Positions 1 to 10,161 of a stretch of 64,000 nucleotides of DNA are shown one piece after another. Source of the DNA: Adiantum capillus-veneris. Lineage: Eukaryota > Streptophyta > Polypodiopsida > Polypodiales > Pteridaceae. The DNA lies in the NCBI GenBank assembly GCA_014529385.2, contig CM043959.1, forward strand, positions 620,001 to 684,000, written 5' to 3'. The notes under the pieces are model-generated. The model did not search any database, had not been told where the DNA came from, and saw only the letters and a list, made by a program, of their open reading frames with translations. The position numbers and the translations under genes were made by a program. How positions within the stretch are numbered: the first letter of the stretch is position 1; the number at the start of each line of letters is the position of its first letter.

Positions 1-523
1 GTAATGTTTTAATATTTGAAGCAACAGATAACCAAAGCTCAAAGATTTTTTTCTCAAAAAGAGGCCTAGAGAAAAACCTGAGTATTTTGCGCAATGAGCT
101 CCATAGCTCGGACAGTGAAGCAAACGGTATATTGCCTTTAGTCAGAACAACAAAAATACGAACAAGCTAAGTGAGGGGCAAAGTGCACCCTCACCTTTTT
201 TATAGATGTTGAGCTGCATTTTCCTGAGCGTGATCGATGAGAGAGGCAAGCCTCCCTATTGTGTAGCGTCTTCAAGTGATGCACAGAAAGCCTTGCAAGG
301 GGAGATCCATCCCCAGGATGCGCAGGCCGCCTACTATTTGCAATGAGAGCCCGGCATTTTTACTCACGCCCAATTCTAGGAGAGAATTATTATGCAAGGG
401 CATAGTCCCATAGGCCATAAGTGGCATGTAATGAGTCAGTATCCCATGAGTGCTTCAGAGGGGGGGGGGGGGGAGGGAGGTTTTATTTAGGAGGAGGGAA
501 AAACTAAAGCATTAAAAGTACCA

Positions 524-557
<34 letters not shown>

Positions 558-3195
558 CTATTTTATCATAAATAATAAGACATAATTTGAACTTTTACAT
601 TCAAAAGACAGCTGGCTTCAGAGAAAGAGAAATGATAAGTACAAAAACAACTCAGGGTTAGAATTATCTTTGTACAATGTTTGTATGAATGAAGCCTCAT
701 TCCAGTATATAGATAGAAGTACTTCCCTTGCAATAGGTGTATGTATAATCCTGTATTGGACAATTGCTAAAAGCCAAAAAAAACCTTCCAAGATAAGATA
801 GAGTCCTTACCAGCATCCATCCAAACAAGACAACATTTATATTATCCTTGGATGTGTTTTACAGGTATCAATGGACTATACCAGTTGTTGTCCATGTCCA
901 TCTTTTAACATTTCTTAAAAACATTTGAGCTTAGTCCAAAGTACTTATGTTCTTTTATATATAAGGTTCAAAAAATAAAATTTTAGTATTTTAGTCTTAG
1001 CGTAGAGTGCCATACCCCCTACTACTTCAAATGGTAAGTTACCCATCAAAAAACAACTTTGAGTGAATTAATGGAGCTCCATCTGTGAAGAAGTTTAAAA
1101 CTTGCTATAAACGAGTATAGACCCATTGTAGAATAAATTCGGAACTGATATAGTTTACAACGTAATCCGATCCTTCCTATTTACTATAAGTCACAAACTC
1201 CCATCAAATGGTGAATGTAAATAGAGTTTTGCATTATCCCGTCTTATAAAAAACAGGTGCTAAAATGCAGTGTAACTGGGAAAAATCCCATAGGGTCGCC
1301 CAAAACAGCGTGTTTTAGCAGGCAATGTACGGCAAAATAGGATTCCAAAGTACACCCAACCATAGGTGTTTCATACCAGTTTAAAAAAGAGACAGTTTTT
1401 TTCATGTCAACCAATTACAGCGACAGTACCCATCATAGAAGCCAATAGTCATCCAGGGAATACCCCCATCCCAAAGCATCTTACTGTAATGATAGCGACA
1501 CATCCATATGCAAGAAAAAACCCCTCTGGGTTGTACCCAAAGCTGTAATGCGAGATACTTACCTTCACAATGGGAAGAGCCTTTTACCAAACCAGTGAGC
1601 CATTTATCACAAAGTTAACCGAATAGCTTAAAGTGTAAAGCGGTATCAATTACCATCCAATCATTTAAGTACAACCTTTCCAGAACAATTCTTTTAAGTG
1701 CATCCTTACCTTAGGCTAATATGCGTTTATCTGTAAAGAACCGAAACCCAGCTGAGGGGTTTAGCCAAAAAAAACCTTTAGTTAGTGCCATTTAGAGTAA
1801 AGAAGCCATAAAGTGGTTTTTATCAAAAAACACAGCAAGTTATGCCCCCATATATTAAGCTGTTTCCAAGCATTGTCATGTGACTGAAACCAGTAATCAC
1901 CGGGCTAGACCCTTCCTTTTTTTTAAATTATACCGTACAGTCCGCAGAAAAATATGTATTGCATGGTCCAGTCATGTGGTAGTACCCCATTATCATAAGC
2001 AAATAAACAGTTTTCTCAGCGCAGCCAGAATGTCAGTAAGTTAAGCCCAAAGAATCAATCATTAACCATATGATGCTATGCATAGCCATTAAAAATCAGG
2101 GCTATAGCAATTAACAATACTCCTTAGTGGTGTTCCCAAAGCAATGCCATCCCACACCATGGTTTTTACCGATTAACCAACTCATAGCATGCTCTGTCAA
2201 GCCAAGTCAATCCACCCATACACAGAGCAATACCATAATAATAATCTCAAAGAAATTATTGTAACAAAATCAGTGAGGCCAAACATGGTAACCAACCTAT
2301 GTTGTAGCTGTTGCAAGCTCCATTGTAGATGAAGTAGAAAAAAATATAAACAGTTCTCACACTTTACGCAAGAAAAACTCACAGAAGGCTAAGTGAGGGG
2401 CAAAGTGCGCCCTCACATCTTAAATAAAAGAAGGAGGAAGGCTGCCATCCTTGAATATGTGTAGCATTTAGGTAGTATTGAGTGGAGCGAGCCCCTCCTA
2501 CAGGTCTGATCAAGCATGGCCGATTGTCATGCAGTTTTGTTATCCACCATAGCGCCTTCACGGTAGGTTTTAGAGAGGGCAATAAACCACTTAATTTGCA
2601 AGCTAAGGGTTTTTTTTAAAAAACCTATTATACTTATAAGGGAGATATCCCACGGTGGATACCTATAAGGTAAATTAGGAAGCTAGTTTAACACAATTGT
2701 TATTTGTGCTACATAATCACAAAGGTAAGTACCACAGTGTGTGTGTGTGTGTGTGTGTGTGGTGTTGCATACATGCTCTCTGTTGCACTATAGAGAGAAA
2801 AAATCACTAGCATTTTGTACTCATCGCTGAAATTTTCAACATTGTCCTACCTTCAGTTTTCACAAACTCCAACGCTCCCACTCTCCAATTTTTTTCATCA
2901 GCACTATGGTGTTTCTTTGTTGCCTCATAGCGCTACTGCAAACAAAGAGTCTCTAGTGCTGCTCTTTTTTATGAGGTTCAACACTTCTCATTAAAGAAAA
3001 TCTCTACAATGCCTTTTGTTTAATGCTCCCAATGCCTTTACTGAGGTGTCAATTTCCTATAGATCTGTGATTGTGGATTTCCTCCTCCTCCTTTTGATTC
3101 TATTTCTTTGTGCTAAGGTGCTGAACCTTAGCTTCTCTCAAAGCTTTTGCACGTACGTCGAGAGAAGGTCAAGAAATCAAAGCTTTGATACCAAT
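1..3195. other. AT-rich non-genic DNA with microsatellites
   Basis: I see no recognisable gene here. Open frames are short, lack family motifs and are full of AT-rich or repeat-driven residues. Visible structure: a G-run at 460-473, (GT)n at 526-555 and (GT)n at 2737-2761, the last two both preceded by AGTACCAYAG. A stretch of about 30 bp, GCTAAGTGAGGGGCAAAGTG onward, occurs near 168 and again near 2388 and can fold on itself. This may be an eroded repeat, but no element boundaries are visible. Confidence 0.5.
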
Positions 3196-3406
3196 TGTGA
3201 GTGTGCAATGTGTGCGTATATGGTATAGGTGGGGGAAGAGGTTATACTCTATGTAGGTGGAGAATGGAGCAGCAAGCTCTATCTCCTTATTCTTTGTAGT
3301 ATATAAAGAATATACAAATAATAAAGGGTCGATGGTTAATGAGTCATTGAGCAGTCAAACATCGGATGCTCGGTTCAAGACAAGGCACACTACCTTTACC
3401 CCAACA
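3196..3406 (-). mobile_element. Probable LTR with adjoining primer-binding site (LTR retrotransposon remnant)
   Basis: Read on the minus strand, the segment starts TGTTGGGGTAAAGG (3406 downward) and ends ..CTCACA (3196), the TG..CA form of a plant LTR. Immediately beyond its 3' end on the minus strand is TTGGTATCAAAGC (about 3182-3194), close to the initiator-Met tRNA primer-binding site TGGTATCAGAGC of copia-type elements. The LTR is about 211 bp. I found no second LTR and no gag-pol beside it, so this is a truncated element or a miniature (TRIM-like) one. Boundaries rest on the TG/CA ends only. Confidence 0.5.
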
Positions 3407-3667
3407 TATTTAGTAATATGATACATGATGTAATACATCAACATTAAGTGTTATGGTGATGTAAGTCAATATTATCTATCTGGCTGAAAGCAGGGTTTGG
3501 TGGTAGAGAAATTGTACCCATTTGGTTGTTTGCCACTTTGGTAGTTGTAGGAGGGAACTTGCATTTGGACTTTTAAAAGGTTACATTATAAAAGGTACAA
3601 TTCAAAGATTATAAGACCTAGTGCAATCAATGGTACATTTCAAACCATGTAAAGTAACGGTACTTAC

Positions 3668-3945
3668 CCCTCTTCTTTGTTGTGGATCTGTTCACTTGTG
3701 CAACGGAGGATTTTCCCATGCTCTCTGTCATCTCTGATTGATCAATGTTCTACCTCTCTTCGGGGGTTGTAGTACCACTGCTGCTACGACGCTTGTTCTT
3801 CTTGGTATGAGGCTCAATGCAGCTACTACTAGGAGTTTTGAATGAACTCCCTTCATCCTAGATTGCCTCTCTTCAGAAGATTTGGGTGTGGCTCTAGCTG
3901 CACATTTCCAGGCTGGTGTCCTCATGTTGGTAGAGGGCAATGGAG
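3668..3945 (-). other. Possible exon on the minus strand, basic Ser/Lys-rich, unknown
   Basis: The minus strand has an open stretch beginning near 3945 that becomes Lys/Arg/Ser-rich (for example TKKNKRRSSSGTTTPEER) if a one-base shift near 3830 is allowed. It ends at a good donor, AAGAGG followed by GTAAGTACC (donor at 3667-3661). No domain is recognised. It could be a chance or decayed exon; no partner exon is identified. Confidence 0.2.
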
Positions 3946-4200
3946 GATGGAAAGGTCACAAGGGGATATATGACAAGGTGTTTGTGAAAAATCTGTAGAG
4001 TGCTCTCGTGCACGGTAGGGAGAGAGAGAGTTCAAAGTGCTCTCGCGCGTGGTAGGGAGAGAGAGAGTTCAAATCAGTCCCAGACGTGTGACCACAATCA
4101 CATACTATACCTTGCTAATTAAGGTATTTTAAGACATTATCTACATGTTGGTTGCATTAATATGGTTGCATGCTAAGTACTTTATACATTTGGTACTATA

Positions 4201-4320
4201 GTGGCATGTCTAATTGTTTTCTCTTGCTATATTTTAGGGGAAAACAGAAAATTATGCTATAGTGCAGAAGAATTACATGAGGAAAGGTTGCTAAGGAATT
4301 ATCTGACTATGATCTGCCAG
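4201..4320 (+). pseudogene. Host-gene 5' fragment interrupted by the CACTA insertion
   Basis: The bases just upstream of the transposon belong to the gene that resumes at 11780. If the transposon and one CAG copy are removed, a single frame reads across the site as ..ELSDYDLPDDQRLTLFQHRY.., consistent with an exon split by the insertion. Upstream exons are not identified; a possible acceptor lies just before the readable part. The same gene continues, after the tandem array, at 37404-41158. Confidence 0.5.
4318..4320. repeat. Left target-site duplication (CAG)
   Basis: CAG lies directly before CACTACAAGAGG (4321) and the same CAG directly follows CCTCTTGTAGTG at 11777-11779. CACTA-superfamily elements make 3-bp target duplications, so the pair marks a true insertion. 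Confidence 0.85.
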
Positions 4321-4440
4321 CACTACAAGAGGCTATTCATATTAGCGATGCTCACACAGCGACGCTCAAAAAAAATAATTCCCGACGTCACTATGAGCGT
4401 CGCAAATTTACTTGTAAGTTTGCGACGCTCATAGCGACGC
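4321..4440 (+). repeat. 5' terminal inverted repeat and subterminal repeats of the CACTA
   Basis: After CACTACAAGAGG come alternating copies of a GCGACGCTC core: TAGCGATGCTC, CAGCGACGCTC, GAGCGTCGC, GCGACGCTC, TAGCGACGCC. The pair of arms around 4392-4436 (..ATGAGCGTCGCAAA.. and ..TTTGCGACGCTCAT..) forms a strong hairpin. In En/Spm the subterminal repeats are bound by TNPA; assigning that role here is by analogy. Confidence 0.75.
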
Positions 4441-4462
4441 CGGCTGGGCTAAAAAAATAACA

Positions 4463-4511
4463 GAGAGCGCCCAAACACTCAGATCTCAGATCTGAGTTTT
4501 TCGGCGCCCTC
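4463..4511 (+). repeat. Subterminal stem-loop shared with a second CACTA end
   Basis: GAGAGCGCC ... CTCAGATCT/AGATCTGAG ... GGCGCCCTC folds into a long imperfect hairpin. The related element at 59532 has the same structure at 59682-59728 with GAGAGCACC and GGTGCTCTC, i.e. paired changes in both arms. Function unknown. Confidence 0.6.
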
Positions 4512-4523
4512 AAGCAAGGAGCA

Positions 4524-4530
4524 GGTAACG

Positions 4531-4573
<43 letters not shown>

Positions 4574-4576
4574 ATC

Positions 4577-4609
<33 letters not shown>

Positions 4610-4680
4610 AGAGGAAGGAGAGCCAGGTATGCTCCTTCCCTCTCCTCACTCTCATGTTCCCTTCCCCTCTTTCTCTCTCC

Positions 4681-4730
<50 letters not shown>
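4524..4730. repeat. (CT)n and (CA)n microsatellites in the CACTA leader
   Basis: (CT)n at about 4536-4568, (CA)n at 4577-4605, then (CT)n and (CA)n again at about 4678-4730. Between them, 4606-4647 is an imperfect palindrome (GAGGAGAGGAAGGAG .. CTCCTTCCCTCTCCTC) around AGGTATG. The same order and palindrome recur at 59770-59985. Open frames here encode only repeat-driven Ser-Leu or Thr-His runs and are not genes. Confidence 0.8.
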
Positions 4731-4733
<3 letters not shown>

Positions 4734-4757
4734 GTTTTTGAGAGAGAGAGAGAGAGA

Positions 4758-4975
4758 AAGAGTACAAACATAAACAAAGAATGCACACACACATTGAGAG
4801 AGGAAAAGAGAGAGAGAGCATGCATAAACAAAAAAACGCACACATTGAGAGAGGAAAAGAGAGAGAGAACATGCATAAACAAAAAACGCACACATTGAGA
4901 GAGGAAAAGAGAGAAAACATGCATAAACAAAAAAACGCACACACATTGAGAGAGAAAGAGAGAGAAACTAATTTA
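4758..4975. repeat. Minisatellite, period about 51 bp, four copies
   Basis: A unit containing CATGCATAAACAAAAAACGC and ACATTGAGAGAGGAAAAGAG is repeated, with the ATTGAGAG core at 4793, 4844, 4894 and 4945. It lies in the CACTA 5' leader and is not seen in the second CACTA end at 59532. Confidence 0.8.
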
Positions 4976-5016
4976 ACGTCGTAGGAAACTAATTAAAATT
5001 AAAAGACCTAAAGATC

Positions 5017-5105
5017 TAGCCGACGAGGAGTTGAACTCAAGACCTATTATTCAAGAGGGAAATGGCATAACCAATCTATCATACTTGGCATGGGTGATAG
5101 AAAGG
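5017..5105 (-). repeat. tRNA-like / possible SINE-derived segment
   Basis: The minus strand reads ..TATGATAGATTGGTTATGCC.. followed by ..AGGTCTTGAGTTCAACTCC.., resembling an RNA polymerase III A box (TRGCNNARNNGG) and B box (GGTTCRANNCC) at roughly tRNA spacing. No proper acceptor or anticodon stem can be drawn, so it is not a functional tRNA gene. A tRNA-derived SINE fragment or tRNA pseudogene inside the CACTA leader is the likeliest reading. Confidence 0.35.
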
Positions 5106-5149
5106 TTATACCATTTATCTCTTTTTATTGGCACACACATCCACACACG

Positions 5150-5261
5150 CGCACACACACAAGAAGAAGAGAGTTATAACGTCGTAGGAAACTATCATAA
5201 AAGACGTTAAAGATTAGGTTAGATGTAGACTTACGTTACATTAGATTTAGGTTTATTTAAG
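5150..5261. repeat. Direct repeat, left copy, flanking the captured HIPP fragment
   Basis: ACACACAAGAAGAAGAGAGTT.. ACGTCGTAGGAAACTATC.. AAAGATTAGGTTAGATGTAGACTTACGTTA at 5150-5261 recurs with few changes at 5850-5962. The repeat is continued by degenerate TTTAGGTTTATTTACGTTAGA strings. The two copies bracket 5361-5712. Confidence 0.75.
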
Positions 5262-5360
5262 TTAAATTAGATTAGATTTAGGTTTATTTTTAGTTAGATT
5301 TACGTTTATTTACGCTAGATTTAGATTTTCGTTATATTAGATTAGATTTAGGTCTCCATA

Positions 5361-5712
5361 GACTGCGATGCCTGCATGAAGCGGGTGAAGAAAGCCCTCA
5401 ATGGAATATAGGGTATTGTTGCCTTCACTCATGGTGGGCTCCGTCGATCCAAAAGTACTGGTGAAATGTCTTCAGAAGATAGGGAAGAAGGTGGATCTTC
5501 AGGGCGGCAAGAGTCACTACATCCCCGTCAATGACCATCTAGACAACCTCTAGTCATTCAACAGCAACTTCAAAGTTAGTAACAAGAGCGAGAACGATCC
5601 AAAGGGCCAATTGCTGTCGTCAGATGTGGATGGAGATGAGGCAGCGTCACCGCCGGAAGTTAACTCTCACATCTTTAGTGATGAGAATGCCAACTCTTGC
5701 CGAGTTATGTGA
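5361..5712 (+). pseudogene. Captured fragment of a heavy-metal-associated isoprenylated plant protein (HIPP)
   Basis: Codons from 5364 read CDACMKRVKKALNGI, the start of an HMA metal-binding domain with its CxxC pair (Cys at 5364 and 5373). After an in-frame TAG and a shift of frame, codons from 5443 read VDPKVLVKCLQKIGKKVDLQ, the second half of the HMA fold. Further on in that same frame, past a TAG at 5551, it reads SDENANSCRVM and then TGA at 5710. FSDEN..C-a-a-X is the usual C-terminus of HIPPs, where the Cys is prenylated. Frameshift plus stops make it a pseudogene. No introns are evident. It lies between two direct repeats inside the CACTA leader, so it is best explained as host sequence picked up by the transposon. 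I am confident of the family, less so of how it was captured. Confidence 0.8.
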
Positions 5713-5849
5713 AAAATTATGTGTCAAAATCAGTTTTAAGGTTCTTATAATCCCTGATAGTTTAGTTCTTTGTTTTTAATATAACATAATTTACGTTAGA
5801 TTTAGATTTATGTTATATTAGATTAGACTTAGGTTTATTTAGGTTTACC

Positions 5850-5962
5850 CACACACACACACAAGAAGAAGAGAGTTAAAACGTCGTAGGAAACTATCCC
5901 AAAAGATGTTAAAGATTAGGTTAGATGTAGACTTACGTTAAATTAGATTTAGGTTTATTTTT
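5850..5962. repeat. Direct repeat, right copy
   Basis: Second copy of the 5150-5261 repeat, followed by the same TTACGTT/TTTAGGTTTATTT-rich tail. Confidence 0.75.
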
Positions 5963-6294
5963 AGTTACATTTACGTTTATTTAGATTTACGCTTATTTAC
6001 GTTAGATCGAGTCCACGCAAGAATTACTTACGGTTTAGGGTTTAGAGTTAGACGAACAGTGAAAAGATCTACTGTGAAAAGATGTTAAGATGCTGTGAAG
6101 TGCTACAGCTAGAGAAGAGGCAAAGGGGTTTTGTCCACTACATGTAGTATCATGTAGACGTGGGTCTGTAGATTTCTTGTACCCACAAATATAGGTATTG
6201 ACCAATAAAGACGAGATTATAACCCGGTGGTTCTGATCTCCGTGCACCTCTAGACCGAGGTGTGCGGGGATTGGACATGACTAGAGAATGTGAG

Positions 6295-6296
<2 letters not shown>

Positions 6297-6341
<45 letters not shown>
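6297..6341. repeat. (GA)n upstream of the transposase start, unit 1
   Basis: Roughly 44 bp of GA. The equivalent tract is about 39 bp in unit 2 (12542-12580), 41 in unit 3 (18229-18269), 35 in unit 4 (26712-26746) and 37 in unit 5 (32391-32427), so it has varied since the units were copied. Confidence 0.85.
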
Positions 6342-6344
<3 letters not shown>

Positions 6345-6406
6345 GACGAAGAATGCCAATAGAATATTAAATTTGTTGTCCAGGTTATAAGATTTTTATC
6401 CTCATT

Positions 6407-9400
6407 ATGAGTAGTGACGAGGATGTGGGACCGTCCAACCAAAACACCTATCTCTCAACGAGGGTCTTATGTCCTTGTAATCAATGCAAGCATGCTGTGC
6501 GACGGACAAGACGTGTTTCTTTGCAGCACGTTCGCGAATTTGGCGAGTTCGATCCATCTATTATAGATCGAGTTGTTGCCAATTATAACTCGTCGGACTC
6601 TAACGTTGGCCAACAAGTAGCAATCTTGCAACCCAATAGATGTGTTCGCACGCGCTTTGGTCAAGCAGCATATGTAAGGCCACAAGATGTAGCCTCTGAC
6701 AACTCGGGGGATGATCATGCAGAGCACATTCCCAACGAGGCAATGTTTGAGCCCGAGATTGATGAAATGATCGAGACGATCATGGATTCAGAAAGGCTTA
6801 TCTATGATGATATGAAAAGTGAAGCAGATACGCCATTGTATAATGGAGCACGTATGTCTAGATTGAAAGCACTCCTGGTTCTTCTCAACATGCAGGCAAA
6901 GTTTGGATGGAGTGACACTAGCGTCACAGCGCTTTTCAGGTGATCTATTACAATTAGTTTACTTTAATAAAACTCTAAATGTATAATGATCTGATAGATT
7001 TTTACACGACTGTATCGTATTTTTATGTTGTGTAGATTGCTTAAAGAGCACATACTACCAGCTGACAATGTGATGCCAGATTCCCGAGATGAAGCAAGAA
7101 AGATTTTGCGAAACTTGGGGATGGATTACAATTCTATCCACGCTTGTCCTAATGACTGCATTCTTTTCAGAGGGGAATACATAGACATGGAGAAGTGTCC
7201 GAAATGTGATACCGAAAGATATCGAGTAGATCTCCACGGGACAAAAATTCCACAAAAGGTTTTGCGACATTTTCCTCTGCTTCCTCGCATCAAGCATTTC
7301 TTCGAATGTAAGTCCATGGCCGCCCTAGCATCATGGCATGAGGAGAATAAATCTTTGGATGGTGTGCTACGAATTCCTGCAGATTGCGCAGCCTGGAAAC
7401 ATATAGATGGAACATGGTCGGCTTTTGCCAGGGAAGCTCGAAATTTGCGCTTAGGCCTGGCTATGGATGGCGTAAATCCATTTGGTCAAAGATCAACATC
7501 TTACAGTGTATGGCCCGTTGTCATCGTCAACTACAACATTCCCCCGTGGTTGACTACGAAGAAGGGGCACCTATGGCTAAGCTTGATTGTGCCAGGGCAA
7601 TATAAAGTGGATAATATGGATGTGTATCTTTGTCCACTATTGGAAGAGCTACAACAATTGTGGATTGGCATAGAGGTGGTGGATATGAGCCGACACACAA
7701 GACGACGGAATGCTTTGATCAGAGGCATTCTAATGTGGACCATGCATGACTATCCCGGGCTAACAGAATGCTCAGGTGATCTATTGACACTCCTCACTCA
7801 GACACTGTAAATCTTGTTTTTTCCCATAGTTGATCTATTATCATGTGTATACATGCAGGGCTTCAAACAAGCGGATACAGAGCATGTGTCACATGTGGAC
7901 CTAGACTGAATGCACGTAGGGCGCCCTCACTGAAGAAGCAAATCTACGAAGGTCATCAAGCGTATCTTCCAGAGAATCATGTGTTATGCTACGGCTTTTT
8001 GGGAAGAGAGCGACCAAGGATGTATGCACAAGCATGGTTAGAGCAGAAGGAGATGTGCGATGACGGATTGCCTCCAGGGATGAAGAGACTATCTCTATGG
8101 TACGAGTTACCATACTGGCCCCGACTCATGATCAATCACTTGCTCGATCTAATGCACATATTCAAGAATGTGGGTAATCTACTATGGGACCATCTGACCG
8201 GGAAGAAAGATACTTTGGGAGCCAGAGTTGACCTTAGAAATGTGGATCCTATGGAGGAATATTGGCCGCAAACAGCGTCTGATGGATCGATAAAACTCCC
8301 TACAGCACCATGGATTTTCACAGGAGCCCAAGAACACAAAGTAAAAGAGGCCATTCGATCTTTGCGGACCCCCACTGGCGTAATGCACTCGCTCCGAACG
8401 TGTTTTACTAAAGAAGGAAAGCTTACTGGTTTGAAGTCACACGATTGGCATAAAATGTGTCAGGTACGTTCATAGTGGACTTTAATACCATTGCATAAAA
8501 TGTGGACTTTAATATCATTGCTGCACATACTTTACAGTTTATTTAACCGGTTGCCATTGAGGGATGTTTGTCTCTCGACATCCGTAACACAATCTACAAA
8601 CTTGCAAAGCTGGTGCAATGGATCTCACAAAAGGAGATCAATGTAGACTCCATACCATTCGACAAACTAAATGCTGCGGAGCTTGTGTGCATGTTTGAGA
8701 AACATTTTCCTACTACCATGCTAACCATTCAGGTGCATCTTCTTGTTCACATAGTTGATGAGGTGGAAATAGCTGGCACAGTTCATTCCAGATGGATGTT
8801 CTTCTTAGAACGTTTCATGAAAACGCTTAAGGGATATGTGCGTCAAAAGGCACGGCCGGAGGGTAGCATGGCAGAACGTTAGTTGGTATCAGAGTCCCTA
8901 GTGTACATTGGAGAGTGGCTAGATAGATTTGATAAAGCCCGGGACACGCTATGGCGAACCATAGATGATGAGCGCATATCTGGGATTGTCATGTGCAATC
9001 TCAGTGTTGAGAAGAAGATGACGGAAGATCTAGAGGCTAAAATCAACCGATTTTGCATGCTTCACAATCCAGTGATGCAAAAGTGGATTTCACAATATGA
9101 GGATGCAAAGCAAGAGCGACAAAGGGCACGAATCGAGTGGAGACGGGGAAGACGACCACCGATGCACTATCCGACGGTTCTGGAGAGCCTACCAACATTC
9201 ATGAGCTTAAGATGGTTTCACAACCAATTGAAAAGCGCACAACAATGCGGTGACGAAGTGACTGAGGAAGAGTGGGAGTACTCTCGGGGTTGCGCGACCA
9301 AGGTAAGTTTGCAACGTACGACTAGCTAGTGACTTTATTTCTAAACGTTTGAATGGCCACTCATAATCTTTGTTCGTTGTAGTATAAGTCATACACAGCA

Positions 9401-9889
9401 GCATGGTGTAACGGTCGACATTTTAGGGTGGAACGGATCGACAAAAAGCGTTTTACTCAAGATTGTGGAATCATGGCAAAATTTGAACAGTCTAGTCGAC
9501 GACGTTCCTCTGATGCAGATCCTGTGGTGGCGGAACTCACTTACTTCGGCACGCTACAAGAGATTTTGAGGATCGATTACAGAGGATTTTTTGTCGACTT
9601 GTTCGACGTGCGATGGTTCAAGATAATCATGGAGGGTCGCAACGCTACTGTGCGTAGAGGAGAGTCTGGTTTTCTTGAGGTGGATTCTACTAAGAAATGG
9701 ACTGACCTAAGAGACACTTTCGTACTACCCGAGCATTGTGAACAAGTAAGTATGTAAATAGTTAACATCCCCTTTTACAAGTTATGTGCTTAAAAAGTTA
9801 TGTGGCTCTGGCAGGTAATATTTCATCCTACAAAGATAGATATAGGAAGTTATGCTGAGTTATGCGAGGATGAGAGAGAGATCTCTTAA
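6407..9889 (+). pseudogene. CACTA transposase, TNP2/TNPD-like, unit 1 (six exons, broken)
   Basis: Inferred exons: 6407-6939, 7036-7775, 7859-8463, 8538-9302, 9383-9745, 9815-9889, all with GT..AG borders and compatible phases. Exon 1 has the transposase-associated domain with CPCNQC and a following His. Exons 2-3 carry the Transposase_21 (TNP2) core: zinc-type CPNDC..CPKC, MDGVNPFG, YNIPPWL, DVYLCPLLEEL, HDYPGL, then LMHIFKNVGNLL. Exon 4 matches DUF4218 and exon 5 DUF4216. The protein would cut and join CACTA ends in the nucleus. Exons 1-3 are open. Exon 4 has TAG at 8880 where the family has Tyr or another residue (..MAER*LVSES..), and a TAA at 8544 unless the AG at 8560-8561 is the acceptor. 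The C-terminus is shortened by a 234-bp deletion at 9835/9836. Confidence 0.85.
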
Positions 9890-10161
9890 AGCCACAAATA
9901 TTGTATTTGAACAATTTTGCTCCGTGTTGTAAAAGCTCTGGCTCTCTAAGTACCTTCCATGGTGTATAACGCTCTTTTCTACTCGCGCTCACATCTTTTG
10001 ATTGAAAATTATGAGTTTTGGACTTGCCTCTTCTATCACTCAATTCATTGCGTCATTGTATTTATATGCGTCATTACGTCATTGTATTTAATGGTCTTTG
10101 CGTCATTGTCTACTCTATTCATTCAATATTAATTTTAAATATTCGTGTGTTTAATGCAGGT

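Noticed and set aside
1402-1590. Small protein-coding gene on the minus strand
   Set aside because: 62 codons, no motif, no promoter or splice context that I can support.
4572-4984. Several overlapping open frames of 67-124 codons on both strands
   Set aside because: They consist of translated CT/CA/GA microsatellites and the 51-bp minisatellite; composition alone explains them.
5017-5105. Functional tRNA gene
   Set aside because: Acceptor and anticodon stems do not pair; only box-like sequences remain.
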